The notes under the pieces: model-generated
What the model was told of the DNA's origin: nothing
Seen by the model: the letters and a program-made list of their open reading frames with translations, nothing else
Databases searched by the model: none
Shown here: positions 1 to 6,257 of the stretch, in pieces
How positions within the stretch are numbered: the first letter of the stretch is position 1
Layout: every line of letters begins with the position of its first letter
From: an uncultured Clostridia bacterium
Lineage (GTDB): Bacteria; Bacillota_A; Clostridia; Christensenellales; Aristaeellaceae
Length of the DNA stretch: 15,067 nt
Direction: 5' to 3'
Assembly: GCA_947165745.1 (NCBI GenBank)
Contig: CAMVBO010000010.1
Coordinates: 1 to 15,067, forward strand
Made by a program: the position numbers and the translations under genes

Positions 1-601
1 CTGGAATCTGGAGATCGTGCCCATCAACTGGGACACCAAGGACATCCAGCTGGACGCCGGGGAGATCGACTGCATCTGGTCCGGCCTGACCATCTATGCC
101 AACGGCATCACCGAGGACCGCTTCACCATCTCCTTCCCCTATTCCGACAACAGCCAGATGATCCTGACCAAGCAGGGCACCGGCATCGAGAGCTTTGACG
201 ACCTGGCCGGCAAGGTCGTGGGCGTGCAGATGGGCACCTCCGCCGAGGCGGCCCTCACCGGCGACGGCGAGGCGGCCGATCTGGGCGCCACCTTCGGCGC
301 GCTGCAGCCCTATCAGGACTACACCGTCGCCTCCACCGAGCTGCAGGCCGGCGCCATCGATGCCATCGCCATCGACGCGCCCGTGGCCAAGCAGAAGATC
401 GACACCTACGGCGACGAGTACTACTGCCTGGAGGAGTCCTACGCCTCCGAGAAATACGGCATCTGCTTCCGCAAGGCCGACACCGAGCTGTGCCAGCAGG
501 TGGAGGACGCCTACATGCAGCTGGTGAACGACGGCACCTACATCGCCCTGGGCGAGAAGTACGGCCTGGATCTCGGCTACCTGGTGCTGGCCGCCCAGTA
601 A
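1..601 (+). CDS. Polar amino-acid ABC transporter substrate-binding protein, C-terminal part (5' end outside window)
   Basis: Extracellular solute-binding protein, family 3 (SBP_bac_3), which captures an amino acid outside the membrane and delivers it to the permease encoded next. The frame is open from the first base of the window (reads W-N-L-E-I-V-P-I-N-W from base 2), so the GTG at 17 is internal; the signal peptide and first lobe lie upstream. About 200 residues are visible. Family landmarks: a T-x-D-R-F-T-I-S-F-P-Y stretch like the family's T-x-x-R, where the Arg usually holds the ligand carboxylate; GVQMGTSAE at the start of the second lobe; DAIAIDAPVA, the usual hinge-proximal Asp motif; and a C-terminal NDGTY..LGEKYGL helix. 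The ligand cannot be read from sequence. The stop is at 599-601, 175 bp before the permease, a wider gap than elsewhere in the operon because of an inserted palindromic repeat. Confidence 0.93.
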   Translation, partial: WNLEIVPINWDTKDIQLDAGEIDCIWSGLTIYANGITEDRFTISFPYSDNSQMILTKQGTGIESFDDLAGKVVGVQMGTSAEAALTGDGEAADLGATFGALQPYQDYTVASTELQAGAIDAIAIDAPVAKQKIDTYGDEYYCLEESYASEKYGICFRKADTELCQQVEDAYMQLVNDGTYIALGEKYGLDLGYLVLAAQ

Positions 602-645
602 ACCGCCGCTTCCGGTACCCGAAGCAAAACAGCCATCGCGATTGA

Positions 646-744
646 GATTCTTCGACATCGGCTATGCCTCCGCTCAGAATGACGCGCACGCGAGCGCCGT
701 CATCCTGAGCGGAGCCGCTAAAGCGGCAAAGTCGAAGGATTTTT
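646..744. repeat. Dispersed imperfect inverted repeat (CTTCGAC...TCAGAATGACG type)
   Basis: Left arm 646-684 and right arm 698-741 are imperfect reverse complements: both read GATTCTTCGAC / AATCCTTCGAC at the outside and CTCCGCTCAGRATGACG at the inside, with a loop of about 13 nt. The right arm contains a second small hairpin (GCCGCT/AGCGGC, 714-727). A diverged relative lies at 13460-13521. Palindromes with this CTTCG...CTCAGRATGAC wording are, from memory, scattered through many bacterial genomes. Here it separates the binding-protein gene from the permease gene of one operon. It may act as an RNA hairpin that protects or attenuates the message, but that is inference. Confidence 0.7.
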
Positions 745-776
745 AACATTTCCATATTCCCCAAAGGAGCCACGCT

Positions 777-1427
777 ATGACACTCACCTCCATGATCCTC
801 AAGATGGGCGAGGGCCTGGGCCGGACCTGCGCCATATTCTTTCTCACGCTGCTGTTCTCGCTGCCACTGGGCCTGGTCGTCGCGTTGCTGCGCATGAGCA
901 GGAACAAGGTCGTCAGCGGCATCACCAAGGTGTATATCTCCGTCCTGCGGGGCACGCCGCTGATGCTGCAGCTGATCGCCGTGGCCTACGGCCCCTTCTA
1001 CCTGTTCGGGGCCACGCTGCTGGTGAAGCAAAAGCTGCTGGCCATCATCATCGCCTTCGCGCTGAACTACGCGGCCTACTTTGCCGAGATCTATCGCGGC
1101 GGCATCGAGAGCATGCCCGTGGGCCAGTATGAGGCCGCCGCCGTGCTGGGCTACAGCAAGGCGCAGACCTTCTACCGCATCATACTGCCCCAGGTGATCA
1201 AGCGCATATTACCCAGCGTGACCAACGAGGTGATCACCCTGGTGAAGGACACCTCCATGGCCTTCACGCTGGCCTACATGGAGATGTTCTCCATCGGCAA
1301 GCAGATCGCCAACAGCCAGTCCAGCTTCACGCCCTTCGTCATCGCCGGCGCGTTCTATTACCTGATGAACAGCGTGGTGGCCTTCGCGATGTCCCGGTGC
1401 GAGAAGGCGCTGAGCTACTATCGCTAA
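777..1427 (+). CDS. Polar amino-acid ABC transporter permease
   Basis: Inner-membrane subunit of an amino-acid importer of the His/Glu/Gln/Arg class, 216 residues, the usual length. Hydrophobic segments are visible at about residues 19-40, 62-80, 87-106, 152-172 and 186-206, giving the five-helix topology of the family. VLRGTPLMLQL (56-66) is the conserved motif of this permease class, and EAAAVLGYSKAQTFYRIILP (119-138) is the EAA loop that docks onto the ATPase. The start is ATG 777 with AAAGGAG at 763-769, spacing 7. It is preceded by the palindromic repeat and followed by the ATPase gene, whose ribosome binding site AAGGAGG begins inside this gene's stop codon, so the two are translationally close. 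One permease could form a homodimer; no second permease gene is seen. Confidence 0.95.
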   Translation: MTLTSMILKMGEGLGRTCAIFFLTLLFSLPLGLVVALLRMSRNKVVSGITKVYISVLRGTPLMLQLIAVAYGPFYLFGATLLVKQKLLAIIIAFALNYAAYFAEIYRGGIESMPVGQYEAAAVLGYSKAQTFYRIILPQVIKRILPSVTNEVITLVKDTSMAFTLAYMEMFSIGKQIANSQSSFTPFVIAGAFYYLMNSVVAFAMSRCEKALSYYR

Positions 1428-1439
1428 GGAGGCAGGCGC

Positions 1440-2192
1440 ATGAAAATCCTTGAAATCGAACACTGCCGCAAGCATTTTGGCGAAAACGAGGTGCTCACCG
1501 ACATCTCCCTGACCGTGAACGAGGGCCAGGTGGTGTCCATCATCGGCCCCAGCGGCTCGGGCAAGAGCACGCTGCTGCGCTGCGCCACGCTGCTGGAGAC
1601 CATGGACGGCGGGAGCCTGAAATATCTGGACAAGGTGGCTGTGCGGGATGAGGGCGGCAGGTCCGTCTACGCTTCCCAGGCGGAGCTTAGGCAGATTCGC
1701 GGCTATTTCGGACTGGTGTTCCAGAACTTCAACCTGTTCCCCCACTATTCGGTGCTGAAGAACATTACCGAAGCCCCGTTGCTGATCCAGCGGCGGGACA
1801 AGGCGGAGGTGCTGGAGACCGCCCGGGACCTGCTGAACAAGATGGGCCTGGCGGACAAAGCCGACGCCTATCCCTACCAGCTGTCCGGCGGCCAGCAGCA
1901 GCGGGTGTCCATCGCCCGGGCGCTGGCGATGAAGCCGAAGATGCTGTTCTTTGACGAGCCCACCAGCGCCCTGGACCCGGAGCTGACCGGCGAGATTTTG
2001 AAGGTCATCCGCGCGCTGGCCGCCGAACACATGACCATGGTGATCGTCACCCACGAGATGGCCTTCGCCCGGGACGTGTCCGACCACGTGATATTCATGG
2101 ACGGCGGCGTGATCGTGGAGCAGGGCAAGCCCGGCATCATCAACAACCCCACCCATGACCGCACGATCCAGTTCCTGAGCCGTTTCAACTGA
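1440..2192 (+). CDS. Polar amino-acid ABC transporter ATP-binding protein
   Basis: Cytoplasmic ATPase that powers the importer; 250 residues, full length for the GlnQ/HisP group. Walker A GPSGSGKST at residues 36-44, Q-loop Gln95 in VFQNFNLFPH, signature LSGGQQQR 148-155, Walker B MLFFDE 168-173 followed by PTSALDP, and the switch His205 in IVTHEM. The start is ATG 1440 with AAGGAGG at 1426-1432. Compared with GlnQ there is a slightly longer loop at residues 64-82 (before the RQIRGYFGLVFQ stretch), as in His/Lys/cystine-type ATPases of this family; that does not fix the substrate. It ends 1 bp before the racemase ATG, so the racemase almost certainly belongs to the same message. Confidence 0.96.
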   Translation: MKILEIEHCRKHFGENEVLTDISLTVNEGQVVSIIGPSGSGKSTLLRCATLLETMDGGSLKYLDKVAVRDEGGRSVYASQAELRQIRGYFGLVFQNFNLFPHYSVLKNITEAPLLIQRRDKAEVLETARDLLNKMGLADKADAYPYQLSGGQQQRVSIARALAMKPKMLFFDEPTSALDPELTGEILKVIRALAAEHMTMVIVTHEMAFARDVSDHVIFMDGGVIVEQGKPGIINNPTHDRTIQFLSRFN

Positions 2193-2193
2193 C

Positions 2194-2988
2194 ATGATCG
2201 TCGATTACATCAAGCTCAGCCCCACCGGCAACATCACCCTGCTGGTGAAGACCCCGGTGCCCCGCGAAGGGCAGCGGGCAGCCTCCCTGCGGCTGTTGGA
2301 ATCCGTGGGCGGCGAGCAGGTGGGCTTCATCGAACCGCCGGATCAGGGCGACGCCCGGCTGCAAATGATGGGCGGGGAGTTCTGCGGCAACGCCACCATG
2401 TCCCTGGGCGCGGTGCTGTGCCGGGACGCGGGCCTGGATGAAGCCGCGCTTACCCTCGAGGTTTCCGGCAGCGACGGCCCCGTGCCCTGTCAAATCCGGC
2501 GGGGCGACGACGGCTGGGTGGGCACGGTGCGCATGCCCCTGCCCACGGCCATGCGCCGCGCAACACTGGAGACGGACGCCGGGGCGATGGAAGCGCCGCT
2601 GGTGGAGATGCCCGGCATCGCCCACCTGATCCTCCCGGCGCGTTCGGGACTGGACGAGGCCCAGCTGCGCCGCCGCCTGCCGGAGTGGAACAAGGCAATC
2701 GGCGCGGACGCCCTGGGCGCGCTGCTCTGGGACGAAGCGGATCGGGCCATCGACCCGCTGGTGTACGTGCCATCCGCAGGCACGCTGGTGCGCGAGCACG
2801 GCTGCGGCAGCGGCAGCGCCGCCGTGGGATGCTGGCTCTCGGAGCAGAGCGCCCGCGACATCCACGTAGGCATCCGCCAGCCCGGCGGCGTCATCACCGT
2901 CGACACCCGCCGCGCGGGTTCCGCCATCGCCGCTCTTGCCATCACCGGCCGCGTGACCATATTGGAAGAGGGCTGTTCGGAAATATAG
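2194..2988 (+). CDS. DapF-fold PLP-independent amino-acid racemase/epimerase (CntK/histidine racemase-like)
   Basis: 264 residues with the two-cysteine layout of cofactor-independent diaminopimelate-epimerase-fold racemases. The first catalytic Cys is C64 in MGGEFCGNATMS and the second is C204 in EHGCGSGSAAVG; one abstracts and the other donates the alpha proton. The first motif reads CGNAT rather than the CGNGxR of true DapF, which points to the CntK/histidine-racemase branch and away from meso-DAP synthesis; that subfamily call is from memory. Other conserved-looking parts are YIKLSPTGNIT near the N-terminus and RQPGGVITVD near the C-terminus. ATG 2194 follows the ATPase stop by 1 bp and has no clear ribosome binding site, so translational coupling is likely. 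The product would act in the cytoplasm on the imported amino acid or supply a D-amino acid. A bidirectional hairpin ends the operon. Confidence 0.82.
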   Translation: MIVDYIKLSPTGNITLLVKTPVPREGQRAASLRLLESVGGEQVGFIEPPDQGDARLQMMGGEFCGNATMSLGAVLCRDAGLDEAALTLEVSGSDGPVPCQIRRGDDGWVGTVRMPLPTAMRRATLETDAGAMEAPLVEMPGIAHLILPARSGLDEAQLRRRLPEWNKAIGADALGALLWDEADRAIDPLVYVPSAGTLVREHGCGSGSAAVGCWLSEQSARDIHVGIRQPGGVITVDTRRAGSAIAALAITGRVTILEEGCSEI

Positions 2989-3024
2989 AAGGGCTGTCTC
3001 ACAGATGAGGCAGCCCTTCTATTG
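2987..3024. terminator. Bidirectional hairpin terminator between the racemase gene and recF
   Basis: A 15-bp stem: left arm 2987-3001 (AGAAGGGCTGTCTCA) pairs with right arm 3006-3020 (TGAGGCAGCCCTTCT) with one G-U pair and a 4-nt loop. It overlaps the racemase stop codon and lies 17 bp from the recF stop. T-rich sequence (ATTGTTTTC) follows on the + side and a weaker T-containing stretch on the - side, so it can serve both convergent genes. It shares GGGCTGTCTCA/TGAGRCAGCCC with the palindrome at 12438-12479. Confidence 0.8.
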
Positions 3025-3037
3025 TTTTCAGCCCTGT

Positions 3038-4126
3038 CTATGCTTGTATCAGCGCTCCGTTTTCCACCCGCCAGGCCTGGCCCACCTCGGCGCCGGCCAG
3101 GTCCTCGGCGTCGGTACAGGTGATGAAGGTCTGGATGCCCTTCAACCGGCTGACCAGCTGGCGGCGGCGTCCGGGGTCCAGCTCGCTCATCACGTCGTCC
3201 AGCATCAGCATGGGCCACTCCCCCAGCTCCTCCTTCATCACATCCAGTTCGGAAAGCCGCATGGACAGCGCCGCCGTGCGCTGCTGCCCCTGGGAGCCGT
3301 AGGCGCGCACGTCCCGGCCCTCCACCAGGATTTGCACATCGTCCCGGTGCGGGCCCACGGAAGTGGTCAGCCGGCGAAGATCCGCCTCCCGCGCGCCGAA
3401 CAGCGCCTCCAGGATGGCCTGGGCGTCGTCGCCCATGCCCACGCTGGGCAGGTAACGTATCTCCAGCCGCTCCTTTTCATCGGAGATCGAGCGGTGGGTC
3501 TCGGCGGCGACGGCGTTCAGCTGGGCGATATAGGCCCGGCGGTGGCGCATCAGCTCCGCCCCGGCGGCGGCCAACTGCTCGTCCCAGCTGTCCAGCGTGT
3601 TCAAAAACGCGGGCTGCGCGGCGATCAGCTTCAGCGTCTCGCCCCGCTGCTTCAACGCCCGGGCATAGCGCTGCAGGGCATAGTAATAGGCCGGGCGAAT
3701 CTGCGAAAGCGCCATGTCCACGAAGCGGCGGCGCTCGGCGGGGCCGTCCTTCACGGTGCGCAGGTCCTCCGGGCTGAACAGCACCCCGGTGACGTGGCCC
3801 ATCAGCTCGCCGGAGCGGGACACCTCCTGCCCCGCGATCTTCGTCTTACGCCGGCCCAGGCTGGGCAGCACGATCTCCACCTCGTGGGAGCCGTCCCGGC
3901 GCAGCGCCTCCACCTTCACGTCCGCGAAATCCGCGCCCCAGCGAATCAACTCCCGATCCTGCCGCGTGCGGTGCGAGCGCCCGGTGCAGCACAGGTACAG
4001 CGCCTCCAGCACATTGGTCTTACCCTGGCCGTTGTCGCCCAGCAGCACGTTCACACCCTCGCAGGGCGTCAGCTCGCAGGCCTCGTAGCTGCGGTAATTC
4101 GTCAGTTGCGCGCGCGTGATAATCAA
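3038..4126 (-). CDS. recF: DNA replication and repair protein RecF
   Basis: SMC-like ATPase of the RecFOR recombination mediator, which helps load RecA at gaps in DNA; 362 residues, the normal length. Walker A GDNGQGKT at residues 30-37, the signature GSQGQQRT at about 277-284, and Walker B MLMLDDVMSELD from about 306, all in the order expected for RecF. The N-terminus MIITRAQLTNYRSYE aligns with the family start, so the start is the TTG at 4126, preceded by GGGGAG five bases upstream; no ATG lies nearby in frame at a suitable place. In most Firmicutes recF sits in dnaA-dnaN-recF-gyrB. Here it is alone between an amino-acid transport operon and an AT-rich segment, with its own strong promoter. 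It converges with the racemase gene on a shared hairpin. Confidence 0.96.
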   Translation of the reverse strand: MIITRAQLTNYRSYEACELTPCEGVNVLLGDNGQGKTNVLEALYLCCTGRSHRTRQDRELIRWGADFADVKVEALRRDGSHEVEIVLPSLGRRKTKIAGQEVSRSGELMGHVTGVLFSPEDLRTVKDGPAERRRFVDMALSQIRPAYYYALQRYARALKQRGETLKLIAAQPAFLNTLDSWDEQLAAAGAELMRHRRAYIAQLNAVAAETHRSISDEKERLEIRYLPSVGMGDDAQAILEALFGAREADLRRLTTSVGPHRDDVQILVEGRDVRAYGSQGQQRTAALSMRLSELDVMKEELGEWPMLMLDDVMSELDPGRRRQLVSRLKGIQTFITCTDAEDLAGAEVGQAWRVENGALIQA

Positions 4127-4162
4127 AGAATCTCCCCGGCCTTCCTGTCATTTCTGGTTACC

Positions 4163-4191
4163 ATTATAGGGCATAGGCCGGGGAATTTCAA
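4163..4191 (-). promoter_or_regulatory. Sigma-A promoter for recF
   Basis: On the minus strand, -35 TTGAAA (4186-4191) and -10 TATAAT (4163-4168) are separated by exactly 17 bp. This puts the transcription start near 4156, about 30 nt before the TTG codon. No LexA-type box is seen beside it. Confidence 0.8.
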
Positions 4192-4252
4192 GTTTTACCT
4201 CTATGGTTTCACCCTGCATCTGTTCGCCAATACTCAACCAATTCTACTCAAC

Positions 4253-4360
4253 ATGACGCGCAAATACTGCGAATTGTTCAATGCCGATATTGTGCGTGAT
4301 TATGACAATCATTCTCCGTTGTCGCAGATGCATAAAGGAAATACGAGAATCAGACTATAA
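4253..4360 (+). pseudogene. Possible 3' remnant of an unknown gene in AT-rich DNA
   Basis: The only gene-like content between recF and the peptidoglycan-binding gene is a plus-strand frame that stays open from within the recF side and ends at TAA 4358-4360. The last 35 codons start at ATG 4253 and read with mixed, protein-like composition (TRKYCELFNADIVRDYDNH, ending GNTRIRL). There is no ribosome binding site and no recognisable domain. Base composition changes here from GC-rich to AT-rich. It may be the tail of a gene truncated when this segment was rearranged, or a chance open frame; I do not recognise it. Confidence 0.2.
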
Positions 4361-4383
4361 GTTATAAAACGATGTAAGTATTC

Positions 4384-4414
4384 GAAACCCCGCTTGCGCA
4401 GCAAGCGGGGTTTC
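4384..4414. terminator. Hairpin terminator downstream of the peptidoglycan-binding gene
   Basis: A perfect 14-bp stem, GAAACCCCGCTTGC at 4384-4397 and GCAAGCGGGGTTTC at 4401-4414, with a 3-nt loop. It lies 10 bp past the stop of the minus-strand gene at 4424 and gives a TTTC end on that strand. The plus strand also ends in TTTC, so it could stop transcripts from both sides. Confidence 0.8.
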
Positions 4415-4423
4415 ATCAATGAT

Positions 4424-5422
4424 TTACTTCTTGACTGGTTCAAGCACTTTACCCATCTCGTCAAGGACTGCCTGTGGAATCTCCCAAGCAGGACCGACAT
4501 CGTAATCAACAAAAGAGGTTAAAGCAAGTATGCCATCATCGTTTTTTTCATAAACACGCAACTGAACGATACGCATATTTTCTCCGACAACAAACTCAAA
4601 ACTGCGGAAATCCTCGCTTTTAATGAAGAAATAGTTGTATCCGTTCTCATCCTGCCTAACACCGTTCATCGTATCAAGGTTGCCATAAGGAAAATGATAG
4701 CTTTCGCAGTAGTATTCATAATCATCTTGTGAAAATGAATTATCTTGTTCTACCGTCTTTCCGTCATAAATAAAGGTATATGTATTTATAGAATAAGTAT
4801 TCATCTTCATCCATAGGAAGCTTTCTTCACCAATCATCACTATCCCGTATGGAGAATCCTGAATTGCCATTTTGAGTTTGAGTAATGGCTTCCCATCATT
4901 GTTTAAATTCAAATTCTCCGTGATGTATAATGCTCCGTATTCTTCAATGTCCTTGGCTTCATCATTCATTTGGTCAAGTAACACATACATTGGGTATTCA
5001 CTGCCGTCGGTTTTCTCAAAAAAAGTTTCATACCTTTCTTCTGGGTTGATAAGTGCTGGTTCATCAAAACTGCCAGTGACGCTGTTACCCATAGAAATTG
5101 AGCCTGTTGGGGTGTTATTTGTCTCATCAACCTCTTTCTCTGCTTGCTCTTTGTTCTTTTCCTCATCGATTCCCAATGAATTCAACAATTCATCATCAAT
5201 GACACCAGAGACCGTTAATCCTTTGTCCGTCTGATAACTGGATATCGCGGCTTTGGTTTTCTTTCCCGCCGCACCGTCTGGCTTGCCACAATCATAGCCA
5301 GCATCATTCAGCGCTTGTTGGACCTTCTTCACAGTTGCCTTATCTTTATACTCTGCGGCAAAAGCAGAAACAGAAGACAGCAAAAGGAATATAACCAATA
5401 CGATCGCAATTGCCTTTCTCAT
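4424..5422 (-). CDS. Secreted protein with an N-terminal peptidoglycan-binding domain
   Basis: 332 residues. A signal peptide is clear: MRKAI, a hydrophobic core IVLVIFLLLSSVSAFA and a likely cut after AFA near residue 22; there is no lipobox Cys. Residues about 27-85 match the PG_binding_1 fold (KKVQQALNDAGYDCGKPDG, then KKTKAAISSYQTDKGLTVSG and DDELLNSLG), which binds cell-wall peptidoglycan. A Glu/Lys/Asn-rich linker (86-110) leads to a C-terminal domain of about 220 residues rich in Tyr, Asp and Phe that I do not recognise; no catalytic motif stands out. The start is ATG 5422 with GAGGT about 9 bases upstream. The gene is much richer in A+T than its flanks, with AAA/GAA/TTT codons preferred, a sign of transfer or a different mutational history. 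It is read from a consensus promoter about 210 bp upstream. Confidence 0.8.
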   Translation of the reverse strand: MRKAIAIVLVIFLLLSSVSAFAAEYKDKATVKKVQQALNDAGYDCGKPDGAAGKKTKAAISSYQTDKGLTVSGVIDDELLNSLGIDEEKNKEQAEKEVDETNNTPTGSISMGNSVTGSFDEPALINPEERYETFFEKTDGSEYPMYVLLDQMNDEAKDIEEYGALYITENLNLNNDGKPLLKLKMAIQDSPYGIVMIGEESFLWMKMNTYSINTYTFIYDGKTVEQDNSFSQDDYEYYCESYHFPYGNLDTMNGVRQDENGYNYFFIKSEDFRSFEFVVGENMRIVQLRVYEKNDDGILALTSFVDYDVGPAWEIPQAVLDEMGKVLEPVKK

Positions 5423-5427
5423 TCTCG

Positions 5428-5571
5428 TTACCTCACTGCATTTCTAAATGCGTGCTTCACAACCTTGGGCGTTCCCTGCAACTTCACATACTTTGCCACC
5501 GCTGACGGGGACCGCCCGATTTCACAGGCGACCATAGCAAATGGCAAATTAAGCAACCACCCCATTGCCAT
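5428..5571 (-). CDS. Small 47-residue ORF with helix-turn-helix-like sequence in the leader of the peptidoglycan-binding gene
   Basis: An ORF from ATG 5571 to TAA 5428-5430, ending 5 bp before the ATG of the downstream gene. The middle, ACEIGRSPSAVAKYVKLQG, has the pattern of a helix-turn-helix (helix, Gly turn, Ser-Pro-Ser-Ala-Val recognition helix), and the tail is basic (VVKHAFRNAVR). There is no good ribosome binding site, and the start codon lies inside one arm of a 12-bp inverted repeat. The codons are more GC-rich than those of the gene behind it. It may be a genuine leader peptide or small DNA-binding protein, or the C-terminal remnant of a larger DNA-binding protein whose front is lost. 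I cannot choose between these from the sequence. Confidence 0.35.
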   Translation of the reverse strand: MAMGWLLNLPFAMVACEIGRSPSAVAKYVKLQGTPKVVKHAFRNAVR

Positions 5572-5576
5572 TTGCT
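5536..5576. repeat. Perfect 12-bp inverted repeat
   Basis: AGCAAATGGCAA (5536-5547) and TTGCCATTTGCT (5565-5576) are exact reverse complements with a 17-nt spacer. In a minus-strand transcript they would fold into a hairpin that contains the ATG at 5571 of the small ORF. In DNA they could instead be an operator for the neighbouring XRE regulator. No T-run follows, so it is not an intrinsic terminator. Confidence 0.7.
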
Positions 5577-5631
5577 GTTATCTAACCTAAAGCATAGCCT
5601 CCCTCCCCTTACATTCTATTGCTTAACTTAA

Positions 5632-5660
5632 ATTATACATTACTCATAATCACATGTCAA
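5632..5660 (-). promoter_or_regulatory. Perfect consensus sigma-A promoter reading toward the peptidoglycan-binding gene
   Basis: On the minus strand, -35 TTGACA (5655-5660) and -10 TATAAT (5632-5637) are both exact consensus with a 17-bp spacer. The start would be near 5625, about 55 nt before the small ORF and about 200 nt before ATG 5422. So strong a promoter next to a divergent XRE gene suggests repression as the control mode. Confidence 0.8.
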
Positions 5661-5683
5661 CTATTTGTGGGTTATTTTCCACT

Positions 5684-5689
5684 TATAAT
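5684..5689 (+). promoter_or_regulatory. Possible -10 box of the XRE regulator gene
   Basis: TATAAT at 5684-5689 lies about 40 bp before the XRE ATG. No convincing -35 is found at 16-18 bp (the sequence there is CTATTTG-like), so this promoter is weak or needs help. It is back to back with the strong minus-strand promoter. Confidence 0.4.
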
Positions 5690-5729
5690 AGACTTCTTTT
5701 GCATATGATTTCCTTATCTGGAGGTGCAT

Positions 5730-6038
5730 ATGATTTATTCCGTCGTCTGCGAACATATACGGGAACTGCGTATTCAACGTCACTTGACGCAAACCGAGTT
5801 GGGCAGCATGCTCGGTGTGTCCAAGTCTGTCATCAGTGCTTATGAAAACGGCGTCCACCTTCCGCCTTATGACGTGTTGGTTCACATCTCCGGCATCTTT
5901 GGCGTGTCCTGCGATTATCTGCTGGGTGTGTGCAACACTCCCGCCATCTCCACAAAAGGATTGACAGACATTCAAATCCAGTCGCTCCTGCGCATCGCGG
6001 ACGAGCTGCGCCATATGAACGAGGAAGTGGATCACTAA
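5730..6038 (+). CDS. XRE-family helix-turn-helix transcriptional regulator
   Basis: 102 residues. Residues 8-64 form a Cro/CI-type HTH_3 domain: HIRELRIQRHLTQTELGSML, VSKSVISAYENGVHLPPYDVL, then LVHISGIFGVSCDYLLG. The last 35 residues (ISTKGLTDIQIQSLLRIADEL) form a short acidic helix of the kind used for dimerisation in small clostridial XRE proteins. The start is ATG 5730 with CTGGAGG at 5718-5724, spacing 5; the in-frame GTG at 5724 lies within the ribosome binding site and is not the start. The gene diverges from the peptidoglycan-binding gene and shares its upstream region, so it is the obvious candidate regulator of that gene and of itself. No target site is proven. Confidence 0.88.
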   Translation: MIYSVVCEHIRELRIQRHLTQTELGSMLGVSKSVISAYENGVHLPPYDVLVHISGIFGVSCDYLLGVCNTPAISTKGLTDIQIQSLLRIADELRHMNEEVDH

Positions 6039-6106
6039 TCTGCGTTCGTCGTCATTGATTCTCCCAAACTTTACAGCCCTGCCCGCACCTTCCCCGCATT
6101 TTTGCC

Positions 6107-6135
6107 TTGACAAATCCGTCAAAGGGTAGTATAAT
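6107..6135 (+). promoter_or_regulatory. Perfect consensus promoter of tRNA-Pro
   Basis: -35 TTGACA (6107-6112) and -10 TATAAT (6130-6135), both exact, with a 17-bp spacer. The transcription start should be near 6142, giving a leader of about 36 nt before the mature tRNA at 6178. Confidence 0.88.
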
Positions 6136-6177
6136 ACCTGATGTTGTCGAGGGAAACCCCCGCAATTAACTTCATAT

Positions 6178-6254
6178 CTGGGTGTAGCGCAGTTTGGTAG
6201 CGTGCTTGAATGGGGTTCAAGAGGCCGAGAGTTCAAATCTCTCCACCCAGACCA
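6178..6254 (+). tRNA. tRNA-Pro (anticodon GGG)
   Basis: A complete 77-nt cloverleaf with encoded CCA. Acceptor stem CTGGGTG (6178-6184) pairs with CACCCAG (6244-6250), discriminator A6251, CCA 6252-6254. D arm GCGC-AGTTTGGTA-GCGT; anticodon stem CTTGA (6205-6209)/TCAAG (6217-6221) around loop ATGGGGT, so the anticodon GGG is at 6212-6214 with G37 next to it, as expected for proline; T arm GAGAG-TTCAAAT-CTCTC. It reads CCC (and CCU by wobble). It has its own promoter and terminator and stands alone. Confidence 0.95.
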
Positions 6255-6257
6255 ATC

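Noticed and set aside
2194..2988. True diaminopimelate epimerase (dapF)
   Set aside because: The first Cys motif is CGNAT rather than CGNGxR, and the gene is bound to a transporter operon, not to lysine or cell-wall genes.
3005..4192. Long plus-strand open frame opposite recF
   Set aside because: It is the complement of a convincing recF gene, with His/Gln/Arg/Ala-rich non-protein-like composition typical of antisense frames in GC-rich DNA.
5536..5576. CRISPR-like or insertion-sequence terminal repeats
   Set aside because: There is only one pair of 12-bp inverted arms with 17 bp between; no array, transposase or target duplication.
5648..5674. XRE operator formed by AATCACA and TGTGGGTT between the divergent promoters
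   Set aside because: The half-sites match only partly and there is no second copy, so chance is as likely.
5724..5732. GTG at 5724 as start of the XRE regulator
   Set aside because: It overlaps the GGAGG ribosome binding site; ATG 5730 has correct spacing to that site.
4180..6254. Integrated element using tRNA-Pro as its attachment site
   Set aside because: The AT-rich segment is on the 5' side of the tRNA, not the 3' side, no integrase gene is present, and I see no direct repeat of the tRNA 3' end at the other border.
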